In this document: one piece after another, positions 18,001 to 27,156 of the stretch
How the letters are laid out: every line of letters starts with the position of its first letter
Numbering within the stretch: position 1 is the first letter of the stretch
Source: Clostridiales bacterium
GTDB lineage: Bacteria > Bacillota > Clostridia > Christensenellales > JAISNN01
Assembly (NCBI GenBank): GCA_031289755.1
Contig: JAITOU010000025.1
Coordinates: 50,859-114,858 of the forward strand
Direction of reading: 5' to 3'
Length of the DNA: 64,000 nt
Position numbers and translations under genes: made by a program
The notes under the pieces: model-generated
Database searches by the model: none
What the model saw: the letters and a program-made list of their open reading frames with translations, nothing else
What the model was told of the DNA's origin: nothing

Positions 18001-19782
18001 TTACACCCCCAACGTCCATATCTCAATATTTTTAACAAGAAAACTTTCTAAAAGACCGAAAAAACCTATTAGCTCATGAATATAATCATAGTCCAGCACT
18101 GCAGACGGAGAAAAATTCAAAACAATTGAATCAGAAAAAATTTCAATTTTGACAATAATTAAATCAGTAACAATAAAATAATCACCCAAAATATCCGAAT
18201 AAAACTTGGAAAACAAAAAACAATTATCATAATACTCATCGCCAACACTTAACAACGCAAAATTCAAAGAGCTAAAACCTAAATAATCATAATAAAACAA
18301 AGCATTAAAATTAATACGCTCGTTGGACAATAAGTCATCGTTTAAAGTTATTGTAACCCGTGTATCATGATTATCAATTTCCGTATATGTATAATACAAC
18401 GAAAAGAAATCAAAAGCTAACCCAGGCAAAGCAGGCGCATCTAAATGCAAAAATCCGTCATATGAAAATAAATGATAATTATAAATAGTACCGTTATAAT
18501 ACAAAGACAAACACCAAGAAAAAACATATTCAAAGTTATATAACCAATAATTATCAATAGAAACAGTATAAAGATCATCAAGTCTAAAAAGCTTTGCTTT
18601 CGCTCCATCCCAATACTGAAAATATATTAAACTATAATCAAAATGTTCATTAAAATCATAAGGAAATTCAGCGACAAAATCAAAAGCCCCGTCGTAATAA
18701 TCAGTATCACAATTTTGATATGCAAATATTGAAATCTGAAAAGAAAAAGAATATAAACCAAGATGCTCGATGTCAACCGTGTAATCACTCGAGGCCAAAG
18801 AACGAGTAGTCAAACCGACAGCACCGTCAGAACCGTTTTCACCAGGCTCACCTTGCAAACCTTGTTCACCGTCTTGACCAACAGGAAAACGCGCTGTAAA
18901 TCTAACCTCAACAGTAGCAATAGACATAGCAGTTATATAACCGACACAACTGTCAGAACTAATAACAAGATCATTAAGACTAAAAACAACATTATTAGGA
19001 ACAAAAAAAGATTTACCATAAGAACGAGTAAGAGGAAATGAATAAACCTCATTTACAGCAGACGACAAATAATGAACAGAAAGACCATTTATACCGTCTT
19101 GGCCATTTTCACCATTAGCTCCTGACTCACCTTGCTGTCCTTGTACATCTATCCCGGTATCGATGTCCCCTATCCACCAATGACCGTCTACGCCTATATA
19201 CGGCGTCAAACCATTCTCACCGTTTATACCGTCTTGACCATTCTGTCCGTCAGAACCGTTATCACCGTTAAATCCCGGCGTTCCTTGCTGTCCTTGCGCA
19301 TCTATCCCGGTATCAATGTACCCTATCCACCAATGACCGTTTACACCTATATACGGCGTCAAACCATTCTCACCATTTATACCGTCTTGACCATTCTGTC
19401 CGTCAGAACCGTTTTCACCGTTAGCTCCCGACGTACCTTGCTGTCCTTGCGCCGATATCCCGGTATCGATATCGCCTATCCACCAATGACCGTTTAAACC
19501 AATATACGGCGTCAAACCATTCTCACCGTTTGTACCGTTTTGCCCATTAAGTCCGTCAGCTCCCGACTCTCCTTGAAGACCTTGCTCGCCCGTTACACCG
19601 GTTTCGCCTTGTATCCCCTGCTCGCCTTGCGGACCTTCCGCTTCAACAACAAAATTACGGTCCGGAAATAATCCGGATTCACCAAAAACAAAACGATCAA
19701 CCCATACTCCGCCAAAAGCAAAAATAAGCTCTAAAACAACAAAACCTAAAATTACACCGACAACTTTTAATTTATCAATCAT
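18001..19782 (-). CDS. Collagen-like repeat protein, putative virion tip adhesin
   Basis: 593 aa. A membrane segment at the N-terminus (residues 6-27) precedes Gly-X-Y repeats such as GPQGEQGIQGETG. The repeats are broken by three copies of a segment of about 43 residues containing NGLTPYIG.NGHWWIGDIDTG, followed by another short collagen stretch and a C-terminal aromatic Tyr/Phe/Asp-rich domain of about 260 residues. Collagen fibres with a distal domain are common in phage and surface adhesins. In this operon a receptor-binding role at the virion end is a reasonable inference. The DNA has matching tandem repeats around 19130-19520. Confidence 0.75.
   Translation of the reverse strand: MIDKLKVVGVILGFVVLELIFAFGGVWVDRFVFGESGLFPDRNFVVEAEGPQGEQGIQGETGVTGEQGLQGESGADGLNGQNGTNGENGLTPYIGLNGHWWIGDIDTGISAQGQQGTSGANGENGSDGQNGQDGINGENGLTPYIGVNGHWWIGYIDTGIDAQGQQGTPGFNGDNGSDGQNGQDGINGENGLTPYIGVDGHWWIGDIDTGIDVQGQQGESGANGENGQDGINGLSVHYLSSAVNEVYSFPLTRSYGKSFFVPNNVVFSLNDLVISSDSCVGYITAMSIATVEVRFTARFPVGQDGEQGLQGEPGENGSDGAVGLTTRSLASSDYTVDIEHLGLYSFSFQISIFAYQNCDTDYYDGAFDFVAEFPYDFNEHFDYSLIYFQYWDGAKAKLFRLDDLYTVSIDNYWLYNFEYVFSWCLSLYYNGTIYNYHLFSYDGFLHLDAPALPGLAFDFFSLYYTYTEIDNHDTRVTITLNDDLLSNERINFNALFYYDYLGFSSLNFALLSVGDEYYDNCFLFSKFYSDILGDYFIVTDLIIVKIEIFSDSIVLNFSPSAVLDYDYIHELIGFFGLLESFLVKNIEIWTLGV
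19132..19520. repeat. Three tandem repeats of about 130 bp inside the collagen-like gene
   Basis: The stretch encoding TPYIG.NGHWWIGDIDTG occurs three times at nearly identical DNA level (plus-strand CTATCCACCAATGACCGT at three places), each followed by Gly-X-Y codons. Recent duplication or recombination is implied. Confidence 0.8.
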
Positions 19783-19787
19783 TTTTT

Positions 19788-20885
19788 TTAACCCTCACTA
19801 ATAATTTGATTTTTTTTAGCTATCAACAAAGTCAATTTTTCGTTGACAATAGACAAACTTAAAGTATTTTTACTGATAACATAATCCGCTACTGCTTTTC
19901 GCGAAATATAATCTGCAATAGTAGATTCTAATGAACCGACTTGACTTTGCAACGCAGAAAGCTGATTAGACAAAATAGTACGACGTTGAACATAAAGCGG
20001 ATAATTATAAACGATGTAAATATAATAGTAACAAAGATAAGAAGCATTTATACCAGAAATAACTAAATGACTATCACCGTTTGGCGAATAAACAGAATGA
20101 CCCAAAGCCATGAAAGCATTCACAGTATTAACTATATTAACAACACTATAAGTATCATTCCAGCCATCTCTCCCAAGCTGTGCACGAGCAAACGAATACT
20201 CTGACGCTTCAATCGACGTTCCAAAATTACCCCAAGAAGAAGTATATCCGGCAGAAGCATCAATAAAAGACATGTCGATATTAGGTGGAACTAAAAAATC
20301 AGAAGTAGAACACGGTAAAGCCAATTGAGCCTGTATATATCCAATCTGCTGATTTACAGATTGCAACTCAAATTGCAAAGCTCCGACACCGGCAACGGCG
20401 GCAAGCTCACTTTGATAAAAACTTATCTCCGCTTCGAGACGATTTTTAATTACATTATAAGCGGAAATTTGAAGATCAAGCAAAGTTAACTGATCCAACC
20501 CGACACCGATATCAATATCAAAATCGACAATATAACTTTCAAGCAAATCAATATAAGAAATCAAAACATCAAGCTCCGCATTAATAGCGTCCAATTTAGA
20601 CTCATACTCCGCCACCATATCGTCATATTTTTTCTTTGCAGCAGCTTCATTCTCTACGATTGTACGCCGCAAACCGGCAATAAGCGTCTCGTAAGCCGCA
20701 CGGTCGCCGACTGCTGCCGTGTAACCTTTATCGTATGCTCCTTTTACGTCATCAGCCGTATAAAAAACTTCTCCGGCACTAACAACCGACTTGACAGCAT
20801 TCCAATTTAATCCGACAAAAAGACTCAAGCCAACAATCACAACGAACAAAACCGAAGCAACAATTATCTTTGTTCTTCCACTCAT
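19788..20885 (-). CDS. Membrane-anchored coiled-coil protein, virion component candidate
   Basis: 365 aa. It starts MSGRTKIIVASVLFVVIVGLSLFVGL, a single membrane segment, then FYTADDVKGAYDKGYTAAVGD, which is the motif also seen in the 200 aa protein of this operon. A long coiled coil follows, with a globular middle (about residues 200-300, Tyr and Ser rich), and a second coiled-coil region closes the protein. The start overlaps the stop of the upstream gene by ATGA. Topology suggests export of the body with a membrane anchor, as for minor coat or adsorption proteins. No homologue recognised. Confidence 0.7.
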   Translation of the reverse strand: MSGRTKIIVASVLFVVIVGLSLFVGLNWNAVKSVVSAGEVFYTADDVKGAYDKGYTAAVGDRAAYETLIAGLRRTIVENEAAAKKKYDDMVAEYESKLDAINAELDVLISYIDLLESYIVDFDIDIGVGLDQLTLLDLQISAYNVIKNRLEAEISFYQSELAAVAGVGALQFELQSVNQQIGYIQAQLALPCSTSDFLVPPNIDMSFIDASAGYTSSWGNFGTSIEASEYSFARAQLGRDGWNDTYSVVNIVNTVNAFMALGHSVYSPNGDSHLVISGINASYLCYYYIYIVYNYPLYVQRRTILSNQLSALQSQVGSLESTIADYISRKAVADYVISKNTLSLSIVNEKLTLLIAKKNQIISEG

Positions 20886-21397
20886 TCAACCACCTCATCA
20901 TAATAAATTACCGATATATTTAAACCGTGGTCAAGCATATATCCATAAAAATACGATATGCTGCCATTCACATTATCCATACTAAGTTCAAGCCGGGTAC
21001 GTCCGGCAAGAAAAACAAACTTAATACCTAATACGCTTTGCGCCGTTTTATTACCTTCGATGTCAAAATAACTAAGAGAATACTCCCCATAAATATAACC
21101 GGCTTCATATTGTGTTTGACTACAAGGATTACCGTTAACAACAATCCGGTAATCGAACTCTTGACCGTCAAATTCGACGTGCGTATATGTATTGACATAC
21201 TTATACGTATTAGTACCTGCAACAAGCTCAAAAGCAATAACAACATCTAAATTAATTACATCAACACGCTCAACCGTTTCATATTGCAAAGTACCGACTA
21301 TATCCGACTTAGCCGTATAAATCCGATAAAGGTCAAAGCCGCCAAACGAGCCGAGAGCAATAACAACAAAACAAATAACATAGACATACCACTTCAC
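20882..21397 (-). CDS. Small membrane-anchored extracytoplasmic protein
   Basis: 171 aa with an N-terminal membrane segment (YVYVICFVVIALGSFGGF) and a beta-rich body with many Thr, Val and Tyr residues. ATGA overlaps join it to both neighbours, so translation is coupled. It is likely part of the virion or of the export assembly. I see no known domain. Confidence 0.68.
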   Translation of the reverse strand: MKWYVYVICFVVIALGSFGGFDLYRIYTAKSDIVGTLQYETVERVDVINLDVVIAFELVAGTNTYKYVNTYTHVEFDGQEFDYRIVVNGNPCSQTQYEAGYIYGEYSLSYFDIEGNKTAQSVLGIKFVFLAGRTRLELSMDNVNGSISYFYGYMLDHGLNISVIYYDEVVE

Positions 21398-22683
21398 AAC
21401 ACACCTCCGGCACCGTTAAAACAATCAGACGCTTTTACAACATTACTACCAACGGCACTAAAACTCTTCAACCCCGTATCCCAAAGAGAATAAGATAACA
21501 AATTAAAATCTTGACCGCTGCCGTTCAATACGGTAAAACTATCAAGCCGCAAACCGAATAACCCATAAGATGCAACCCCGACGACATTATAACCGTAATC
21601 TATAAGATATACATCTTCAAGGTCAAGCCGGATATGTAAATTTAATCCCTTATACTCGGACAGCTCGGCAAGCCGTAAAGGATTGACTATAAGTAAATAA
21701 CCGCCGTAAACCGACGAATAAACATAATCAAAGTCTCTCGCAGTCAACGTATAATCAACGACGTACTTCCAATACTCATCATTAATTTCCATACCGGTAC
21801 TGTTATAATTCGGGTCATATCCAATCATGCCAAACACAGACTGCGGCGCAAAAGATGCACCGTAACGATAATTTTTAACATCTACAGAAAAATATGACAT
21901 ATTAAAAGTCGCATCTTGCAAAGGCTTAAATTGACCGTCCTCGAACACTTCAAGACTAAAATAACTTTGAAGCTCGACAAGCGGCAAAACATAATCACCA
22001 TAACCATAGGACGACCGAGTAAGATACATTTTAGCCATTTCAAAAAATTGCTCGAAAGTATAAGACTTAGTTATATAATCGACGTCAGTAATCGGAGTAG
22101 ACCAAATATTTTCACCGTTGTTATCATACTTCCATGCGTTACGATCTTCTTTTTTTCTAAAAAGATCGCCTATAATTCCAAAACCGGTTTTTAATACGTT
22201 CTCCAAAGGCTTAATAAGATTTACAGTAGACTGCGTTTCAACATACGTTCCGTCTAAAACAACGGCATAAGGCGTACCGTGTAATACGCCGTTCTCGATA
22301 TCAGCCTCCGACTTAACGTCAACTATCATTTTAAAACCCGGTTCTTTTGCCGGTATCGAAACGTATGTACCGTCAAAACCGTCATAATAGTAAAATTCAC
22401 CGTTAATCTGTTGAATACCGTACGACTTTACTCCGACCATATTATAATCGGTATAATAATTAAAAATAAGCTCGGTCATCTCATCGCCGCCACCGACCGC
22501 AGCATAATGATTTAATTCAAGAAAATATTTTGCATCGCCGTTCTGGTCGGTAAGAGTATGGACATAACTATACAAACCCGTCTCCGGAGTATTAATAAAA
22601 AAATAAACGTACACCCAAGCCGTACCGAATAAACCGAAAATAACGGCAAAAAGCACAGTTAATACAGACGCTAACGCTTTCAT
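21394..22683 (-). CDS. Membrane-anchored extracytoplasmic protein
   Basis: 429 aa. The N-terminus (MKALASVLTVLFAVIFGLFGTAWVYVYFFI) is one membrane segment or uncleaved signal, followed by a large Tyr/Asp/Gly-rich beta-type domain with no other membrane span. Its ATG overlaps the stop of a 55 aa peptide gene. Together with the next genes it forms a block of single-span proteins. Function unknown; a virion structural role is inferred from context. Confidence 0.68.
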   Translation of the reverse strand: MKALASVLTVLFAVIFGLFGTAWVYVYFFINTPETGLYSYVHTLTDQNGDAKYFLELNHYAAVGGGDEMTELIFNYYTDYNMVGVKSYGIQQINGEFYYYDGFDGTYVSIPAKEPGFKMIVDVKSEADIENGVLHGTPYAVVLDGTYVETQSTVNLIKPLENVLKTGFGIIGDLFRKKEDRNAWKYDNNGENIWSTPITDVDYITKSYTFEQFFEMAKMYLTRSSYGYGDYVLPLVELQSYFSLEVFEDGQFKPLQDATFNMSYFSVDVKNYRYGASFAPQSVFGMIGYDPNYNSTGMEINDEYWKYVVDYTLTARDFDYVYSSVYGGYLLIVNPLRLAELSEYKGLNLHIRLDLEDVYLIDYGYNVVGVASYGLFGLRLDSFTVLNGSGQDFNLLSYSLWDTGLKSFSAVGSNVVKASDCFNGAGGVL

Positions 22684-22850
22684 TAAATAACCCCCTTAAA
22701 ACCGCCAAGACCGCGCTGAATAAACTCTATTGCGCTGTCAAGCCAAAGAAGAAACGCTTGTACAGCGTCCAAAGCCCTATCCCCAAATAAAACGACGAAA
22801 AGTACAAGCAAAAATGCAACAACCATTATACTACCAAATATATATTTCAT
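22683..22850 (-). CDS. 55-aa membrane peptide, coat protein candidate
   Basis: The peptide starts MKYIFGSIMVVAFLLVLFVV, one membrane helix, followed by an amphipathic helix with ALDAVQAFLLWLDSAIEFIQ and a glycine-rich tail. Size and helix pattern resemble small filamentous phage coat proteins (pVIII, pVII or pIX). The stop overlaps the ATG of the next gene (TAATG). It is too short for many gene callers. Assignment rests on context. Confidence 0.6.
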   Translation of the reverse strand: MKYIFGSIMVVAFLLVLFVVLFGDRALDAVQAFLLWLDSAIEFIQRGLGGFKGVI

Positions 22851-22907
22851 GATACCCTACCGATATCAAAAAAAACTTTAACTTAATAAAATTTTTTTTG
22901 AATAAAC

Positions 22908-23438
22908 TTATTTTTTTGTTACCGCCGGACGTGATGCCGCCGAAGCTTTATTGAAATCCGCCAAAAGTACGCCATTGATATCACGCTTACCGGCGATTAT
23001 CTCGTTATACTTTGCCGCACTGCCGCGAAGTGAAATAAACTGCTTATCCAGTTTTTCAAGCTGCTTGGCTACGGTAGCTCTTTCAACTTTACTCAAAGAA
23101 GAATCGTCGAGCTGCTTTGAAAGAAAAACAGAACGCTTATTGATAGCATCGGCTTTCTTCTCACGACGTACCGCCAAAAAGCCGAGAAACCCTGACGCCG
23201 CCTTCTTATCGCCGCGAGCAGTAGCCGAACGAGCGGAGACCGCATTATCATAATCGGATTGATCGGCAACGGCAGAAATATAGCCGCGCATATACGCTTT
23301 CTTGTTATCATTCAAAGAATTACCTTTAAAATCCTTTTTTTCCCGAAGCTCCTTACCGTAGCGAGACGCTTTTTCGCCGGTAAATTCACCGCGCGGTTTA
23401 CCGTTTTTACCCAAAGTTTTACCTTGAATCCATGCCAT
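22908..23438 (-). CDS. Basic helical hypothetical protein
   Basis: 176 aa, about one quarter Lys or Arg, with Ala-rich helical segments and no membrane segment. The N-terminus is MAWIQGKTLGKNGKPRGEF. A strong AAGGAG ribosome site lies upstream, implying high expression. The composition would suit a DNA-coating or packaging protein, but there is no recognisable domain. Confidence 0.65.
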   Translation of the reverse strand: MAWIQGKTLGKNGKPRGEFTGEKASRYGKELREKKDFKGNSLNDNKKAYMRGYISAVADQSDYDNAVSARSATARGDKKAASGFLGFLAVRREKKADAINKRSVFLSKQLDDSSLSKVERATVAKQLEKLDKQFISLRGSAAKYNEIIAGKRDINGVLLADFNKASAASRPAVTKK

Positions 23439-23568
23439 ATTGTTACACTCCTTTTTTGCCTTTTTCAGGCTTTTTTATTTTTTCTTGGTGTCCGATTTTA
23501 TTTAAGGCAAAAACCGGACAAAAATCCAACAGGAGAAGCATAAATAAAAAACAAGCCGCCGAAAAAAT

Positions 23569-23859
23569 CTATTTGAATTTTACATAAGGACTTTTTAAAA
23601 AAACCTTTGTAATATTGATAAGCTCCGGAGCAGAATCCAAACTTGTCTGCTCAAAGACACAAGTAACAACATCGCCAAACCGCAACTCAGGCAAGATAAC
23701 CGGAGCAACCTTGACAAACAACGAAAGATGCTTAGCTTCAATACGTTTATCAAAAGCATTGACCGATTCCGGGTCCACTAATTCAATCGAACAAAACGGT
23801 TGATTAGTTTTTTTTGACTTCCCGGCAAAGCCGCTTACAAAGACTAAATTCTTTTCCAT
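23569..23859 (-). CDS. Possible ssDNA-binding protein (inovirus gpV analogue)
   Basis: 96 aa, beta-rich in pattern, with alternating hydrophobic strands (NLVFVSGFAG, KHLSLFVKVAPVILP, RFGDVVTCVF) such as OB-fold proteins show. Inoviruses carry a protein of this size that coats replicated ssDNA. Position between replication-type genes and structural genes agrees. No sequence signature proves it. Confidence 0.5.
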   Translation of the reverse strand: MEKNLVFVSGFAGKSKKTNQPFCSIELVDPESVNAFDKRIEAKHLSLFVKVAPVILPELRFGDVVTCVFEQTSLDSAPELINITKVFLKSPYVKFK

Positions 23860-23947
23860 TACTACTTCCTTTTCCGGTATTTCTTCTATAGCCGCCGGAA
23901 CGGAGTTAAATTTATCTAAACGGCATTAATATAGCACGTTTTGACCC

Positions 23948-25285
23948 TTATATAATGACCGACAGCTTATTCAAACGCAGATAATCCGATACAAACCCAA
24001 TCGGATGTCCGTATACGCCGAATTTCTTTTTATCCGAGATAATACGAAAAGCGTCCTGAACCTTACAGCTCCCCCCGATTTCCTCAAACAAAAGATACTC
24101 ACCGTTACTCAAACCGGCACGGTAATATTTAAGCCCGAAAGACGGTATCTCCGCATATACTTGCCAAATCTTATAATTTTGAAGGAACTTGAAACGCTCA
24201 TCGTCATTACGAAATTTTATATGCTGTTGAGCAATCATCTCAACATCGTTTACTTTGGCAATACAAGGCGCAGACGTTCCCATAAATTCATACTTTAACG
24301 CCGCGTCATCGGATACAAATGAATTACTTTCCGGATTATCGTTTTTCGATTCGCGGACGTCCGCGAGAATGTTATAACCGACGGTAGCGGTATTATTTAT
24401 AGGCTCGGCACACTCCGGATAAGGAGCCGGCAAAGCCGTTATCTCTAAATAATCCTCTGTAGAATAACGATTACACGTATAATGTCCGGAATGCTTGCTA
24501 CCGTCCGAACAAGAAACAAAATATATCGTAAAAGAAGAAGCTCTCGTTTGAATATCTAAAATTTCAAAAAAACAACCAAAAGAATCTACAACGACGTCTC
24601 CTAATTCAATATTTGCCATAGCTTTCAACCGAGTATCCAGCCACTTACGCTCCGTTTTTTTTATATCCGGAAAAGAAAACTTTTTAGACTCGATATCACC
24701 GGATAACTTAATTACTTCCTTACGGGTACACTCGATTTGAGATTGATGCAATTCCTTTATCCGCCGAACGGACATATTACAATTAGCCTTTTTACGCTCG
24801 TCGGAGGTGAGAGGGAGAAGAGCTTCGAGCTGGCTATAACTGTACTTTTGATAATCAGTAAGAAGCTCAGGCTTATAATCCGAACCTTCCGAAGCCAAAA
24901 ACGCCCGACTTACGGCAATAAGCTTTGTCGCAGTAGAACGTACAAGATTATACTTCTCTTCGAGAAACTCGAAAAAATCCTTTGCATTATACATATAAAG
25001 CTTGTAAAAATCTTGAAGAACAACAAGCGAATGTCCTAATATTACATAATCCGTCTTACAACGCTCTAAAATATCGGGAATACTTACCAACGACCGCGAA
25101 AAAGCAGAAAGATCATCAGAACGAAGAGAAATAAAACTACCGTCAAAACTAAAAGTATATGAACGACCGTAAGAAGAATCTCTGATTCTCGTAAATTCGA
25201 TTTTTACACCGCCCCAATTATATATCTCACCTACTTCATAATCCCCGGCAGCTTTTATTGCAGATACAATATCTTTACTTGACAT
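23948..25285 (-). CDS. Putative plasmid/phage regulatory protein with helical KfrA/DUF3102-like middle
   Basis: 445 aa. The middle (about residues 65-180) has YNAKDFFEFLEEKYNLVRSTATKLIAVSRAF, YQKYSYSQLEALLPLTSDER and SVRRIKELHQSQIE. This is the pattern of Firmicute plasmid and phage proteins that combine a helix-turn-helix-like region with the phrase YSYSQL-LPL. The C-terminal half is unrecognised. The coding sequence contains a 16-bp palindrome (24351-24366) that recurs in the origin region of the element. Role in replication control or partition is inferred. Confidence 0.55.
   Translation of the reverse strand: MSSKDIVSAIKAAGDYEVGEIYNWGGVKIEFTRIRDSSYGRSYTFSFDGSFISLRSDDLSAFSRSLVSIPDILERCKTDYVILGHSLVVLQDFYKLYMYNAKDFFEFLEEKYNLVRSTATKLIAVSRAFLASEGSDYKPELLTDYQKYSYSQLEALLPLTSDERKKANCNMSVRRIKELHQSQIECTRKEVIKLSGDIESKKFSFPDIKKTERKWLDTRLKAMANIELGDVVVDSFGCFFEILDIQTRASSFTIYFVSCSDGSKHSGHYTCNRYSTEDYLEITALPAPYPECAEPINNTATVGYNILADVRESKNDNPESNSFVSDDAALKYEFMGTSAPCIAKVNDVEMIAQQHIKFRNDDERFKFLQNYKIWQVYAEIPSFGLKYYRAGLSNGEYLLFEEIGGSCKVQDAFRIISDKKKFGVYGHPIGFVSDYLRLNKLSVII
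24351..24373 (-). repeat. 23-bp sequence with a palindrome shared with the origin region
   Basis: The palindrome TCGCGGACGTCCGCGA and seven flanking bases are the reverse complement of 31085-31107. Here it lies within the coding sequence at the residues ADVRE. GC-rich palindromes stand out in this AT-rich element. Confidence 0.85.
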
Positions 25286-25301
25286 TTAAAAATTACCTTC
25301 C

Positions 25302-25463
25302 TTAAAATATTTCTTCAGAATATTCACATTCCGGGCAATACAACCGACCGCCCTCTAAATAAATCATTTGACAACCACAGACCAAACACGGTAAATCAAA
25401 TAAGCTACCGCAATCTATCTCAAAATCTCTCATGCTAACTTCTTCCGACAAATCTTTACCCAT
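25302..25463 (-). CDS. 53-aa zinc-ribbon protein
   Basis: A short gene with strong ribosome site GGAGG. The protein contains CLVCGCQMIYLEGGRLYCPEC, two CxxC knuckles typical of a zinc ribbon. It is one of three or four small zinc-ribbon genes in this early part of the operon. A DNA-binding or regulatory role is likely but unproven. Confidence 0.7.
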   Translation of the reverse strand: MGKDLSEEVSMRDFEIDCGSLFDLPCLVCGCQMIYLEGGRLYCPECEYSEEIF

Positions 25464-25465
25464 TT

Positions 25466-25765
25466 TTAATCCTCCGGGAATTCAAAAATAACGGGAATCC
25501 CCAATCCGACGAAGCTATCACCAATATAAGAACGTACACTCTCAACATAACTATAAAAATCATCAAAAACTTCTTTGGCACGCTCCGGAGTATTATAACA
25601 ACCAAGCCATACAAAAGAACGAACGTTACATTTTTTAGATTTACCGTTAGAACCGACGTCGCGCATCACACTGTTCGCCATTATCATATTTTCATACAAC
25701 TCGAAAGAATTTACCGTTACGACACAACAACCAGATTGACATTTTGCTAAAATAGACACGTTCAT
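25466..25765 (-). CDS. Hypothetical protein, 99 aa
   Basis: Cysteine-containing small soluble protein (SILAKCQSGCCVV near the N-terminus) with an acidic C-terminus. It sits 2 bp from the zinc-ribbon gene on either side. No family recognised. Confidence 0.65.
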   Translation of the reverse strand: MNVSILAKCQSGCCVVTVNSFELYENMIMANSVMRDVGSNGKSKKCNVRSFVWLGCYNTPERAKEVFDDFYSYVESVRSYIGDSFVGLGIPVIFEFPED

Positions 25766-25766
25766 T

Positions 25767-26003
25767 TTAAAGCTCCTTTTCTAAGTCAAATAACAAATTC
25801 CCGTATAGTAATTCTATATAATCATCTAAATCACCGGCAAAAGGAAAAACACCGGCATCTAAATCATTATTCTCGAAATCACTGAAATACAAAGAATAAC
25901 CGCAACCGTCGCATTCGACTTCGAGACCCATACCGTCATAGACCATATCACAACCGCACTTCGGACATTTTTTTACTTGTATTTCAGGCTTCATTTTATT
26001 CAT
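25767..26003 (-). CDS. 78-aa zinc-ribbon protein
   Basis: The N-terminal half has KKCPKCGCDMVYDGMG followed by CDGCGY, a clear four-cysteine zinc ribbon. The C-terminal half is strongly acidic. It overlaps the upstream gene by four bases. Probably a regulatory or protein-contact factor of the element. Confidence 0.7.
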   Translation of the reverse strand: MNKMKPEIQVKKCPKCGCDMVYDGMGLEVECDGCGYSLYFSDFENNDLDAGVFPFAGDLDDYIELLYGNLLFDLEKEL

Positions 26004-26446
26004 TTCCCCGCGTCATCAGATTTTAAAGGCTTTTCCGAAACACCCATAATCTCAGTTACCAACTCCGGATAAAATTTACTCTTTTTTAAATAAACATTAT
26101 CCATTATATCTTTGCCGCCATAATAATCAACACCGGTCGCCTTAAAAGATACTAAATCTTTTTGAAAATTCACATCTATAATTTTAAAAATAGAAACAAA
26201 TTCCCAAATAACATTATTGTTTTGTTCGTCATGAGCACAAAATAAATTAAAAAAACACTCGAACATATCCCGAAACTCTCTTGAATAACAAATTTCATTA
26301 AAACTATAAGGACTAAAACTTTTATAAGAAAAAGAAAAAATATCCTCTTCAACGTCCGCAAGATGCTCGGCACTTATTAAACGTTTAAAAAATAAAACCT
26401 TAAAATTATTAGTGTATAACTCTTTTTTTATTTTTTCACCTATCAA
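26000..26446 (-). CDS. Hypothetical protein, 148 aa
   Basis: A soluble protein rich in Phe, Asp and Lys, starting MIGEKIKKELYTNNFKVLF. No motif recognised. It belongs to the first few genes after the leftward promoter of the element and overlaps the zinc-ribbon gene downstream, so it is probably an early gene. Confidence 0.65.
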   Translation of the reverse strand: MIGEKIKKELYTNNFKVLFFKRLISAEHLADVEEDIFSFSYKSFSPYSFNEICYSREFRDMFECFFNLFCAHDEQNNNVIWEFVSIFKIIDVNFQKDLVSFKATGVDYYGGKDIMDNVYLKKSKFYPELVTEIMGVSEKPLKSDDAGK

Positions 26447-26463
26447 CCTTTTTTTATTTATGA

Positions 26464-26646
26464 TTACAAATTCTTACGAAGCTCCGGCACTTCAAAGCCG
26501 CAACCGCCAAGATAATCGATACAGATATATATTCTCCTACGAAAATCCCATGTCATATGTTCACCACAAATCGGACATTTATATCCCCAAAAACGACGAA
26601 CAAATAACTTGATAAAATTTTTAAATTTAGTATCAGAAAATTTCAT
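26464..26646 (-). CDS. 60-aa zinc-ribbon protein, first gene of the leftward operon
   Basis: The sequence CPICGEHMTWDFRRR followed by CIDYLGGCGFE gives a zinc-ribbon-like arrangement, with a basic N-terminus. It lies first behind the consensus promoter at 26700-26728, opposite the repressor gene. That is the position of a Cro-like or anti-repressor gene in temperate elements, but the fold is different. Confidence 0.65.
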   Translation of the reverse strand: MKFSDTKFKNFIKLFVRRFWGYKCPICGEHMTWDFRRRIYICIDYLGGCGFEVPELRKNL

Positions 26647-26675
26647 TTTTACCTTGTATTTTTTATTAAATAATA

Positions 26676-26776
26676 TTTAGCAAAGCTAAACTTTAAATCA
26701 TTATATAATAATATTGCTAAACTGTCAAGATACTTTTCTAATTTTCCTAAACATTTTTTATAAAATATCCTATAAT
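26676..26776. promoter_or_regulatory. Divergent control region of element 1
   Basis: A consensus minus-strand promoter has TTGACA at 26728-26723 and TATAAT at 26705-26700, 17 bp apart. A TTTAGCAAAGCTAAA palindrome lies at 26676-26690, just downstream of the start site, and a related half-site TTGCTAAAC at 26714-26722 lies between the boxes. These are probable operators for the XRE repressor. In the other direction TATAAT (26771-26776) lies only 7 bp before the repressor ATG, so the repressor mRNA appears leaderless. Confidence 0.75.
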
Positions 26777-26783
26777 ATCAAAT

Positions 26784-27134
26784 ATGAATGGAAAAAGATT
26801 AATACAAATAAGAAAAATTAAAAAAATAACACAAAACGAAATAGCACAAAAACTAAATATATCAAAAAGTACATATTGCACATGGGAAAAAGGTTTATAT
26901 GAACCAAGCATAGAAAATTTAATAAAAATAGCAAAAATACTTGAAACCCCAATAGATTACATTTTAAATCAAGACGAAAACATAAGTGAAATTGAAACAT
27001 TATACTATCCTCTATCCGAAGAAAACAAAGAAAAAGTCAAAGCCTACATACAAGGAATATCCGATACAACACCAAAAAATAATTTTAATAATATAAAAAA
27101 CAGTTTTAATAACAATGGAAAAATAAACTTCTAA
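26784..27134 (+). CDS. XRE-family HTH repressor of element 1
   Basis: 116 aa. The N-terminal helix-turn-helix (residues 5-58) reads RLIQIRKIKKITQNEIAQKL, SKSTYCTWEKG and PSIENLIKIAKIL, a classical cI-like domain. The C-terminal tail is Asn-rich. It is transcribed away from the structural operon and shares an operator region with it, the usual immunity arrangement. The ATG lies where transcription should begin. Confidence 0.9.
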   Translation: MNGKRLIQIRKIKKITQNEIAQKLNISKSTYCTWEKGLYEPSIENLIKIAKILETPIDYILNQDENISEIETLYYPLSEENKEKVKAYIQGISDTTPKNNFNNIKNSFNNNGKINF

Positions 27135-27156
27135 AACAACAAAAAAGGCAAAACTA

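Noticed and set aside
19132..19497. Plus-strand open frame of 121 aa with internal repeats
   Set aside because: It is the antisense shadow of the three tandem repeats of the collagen-like gene.
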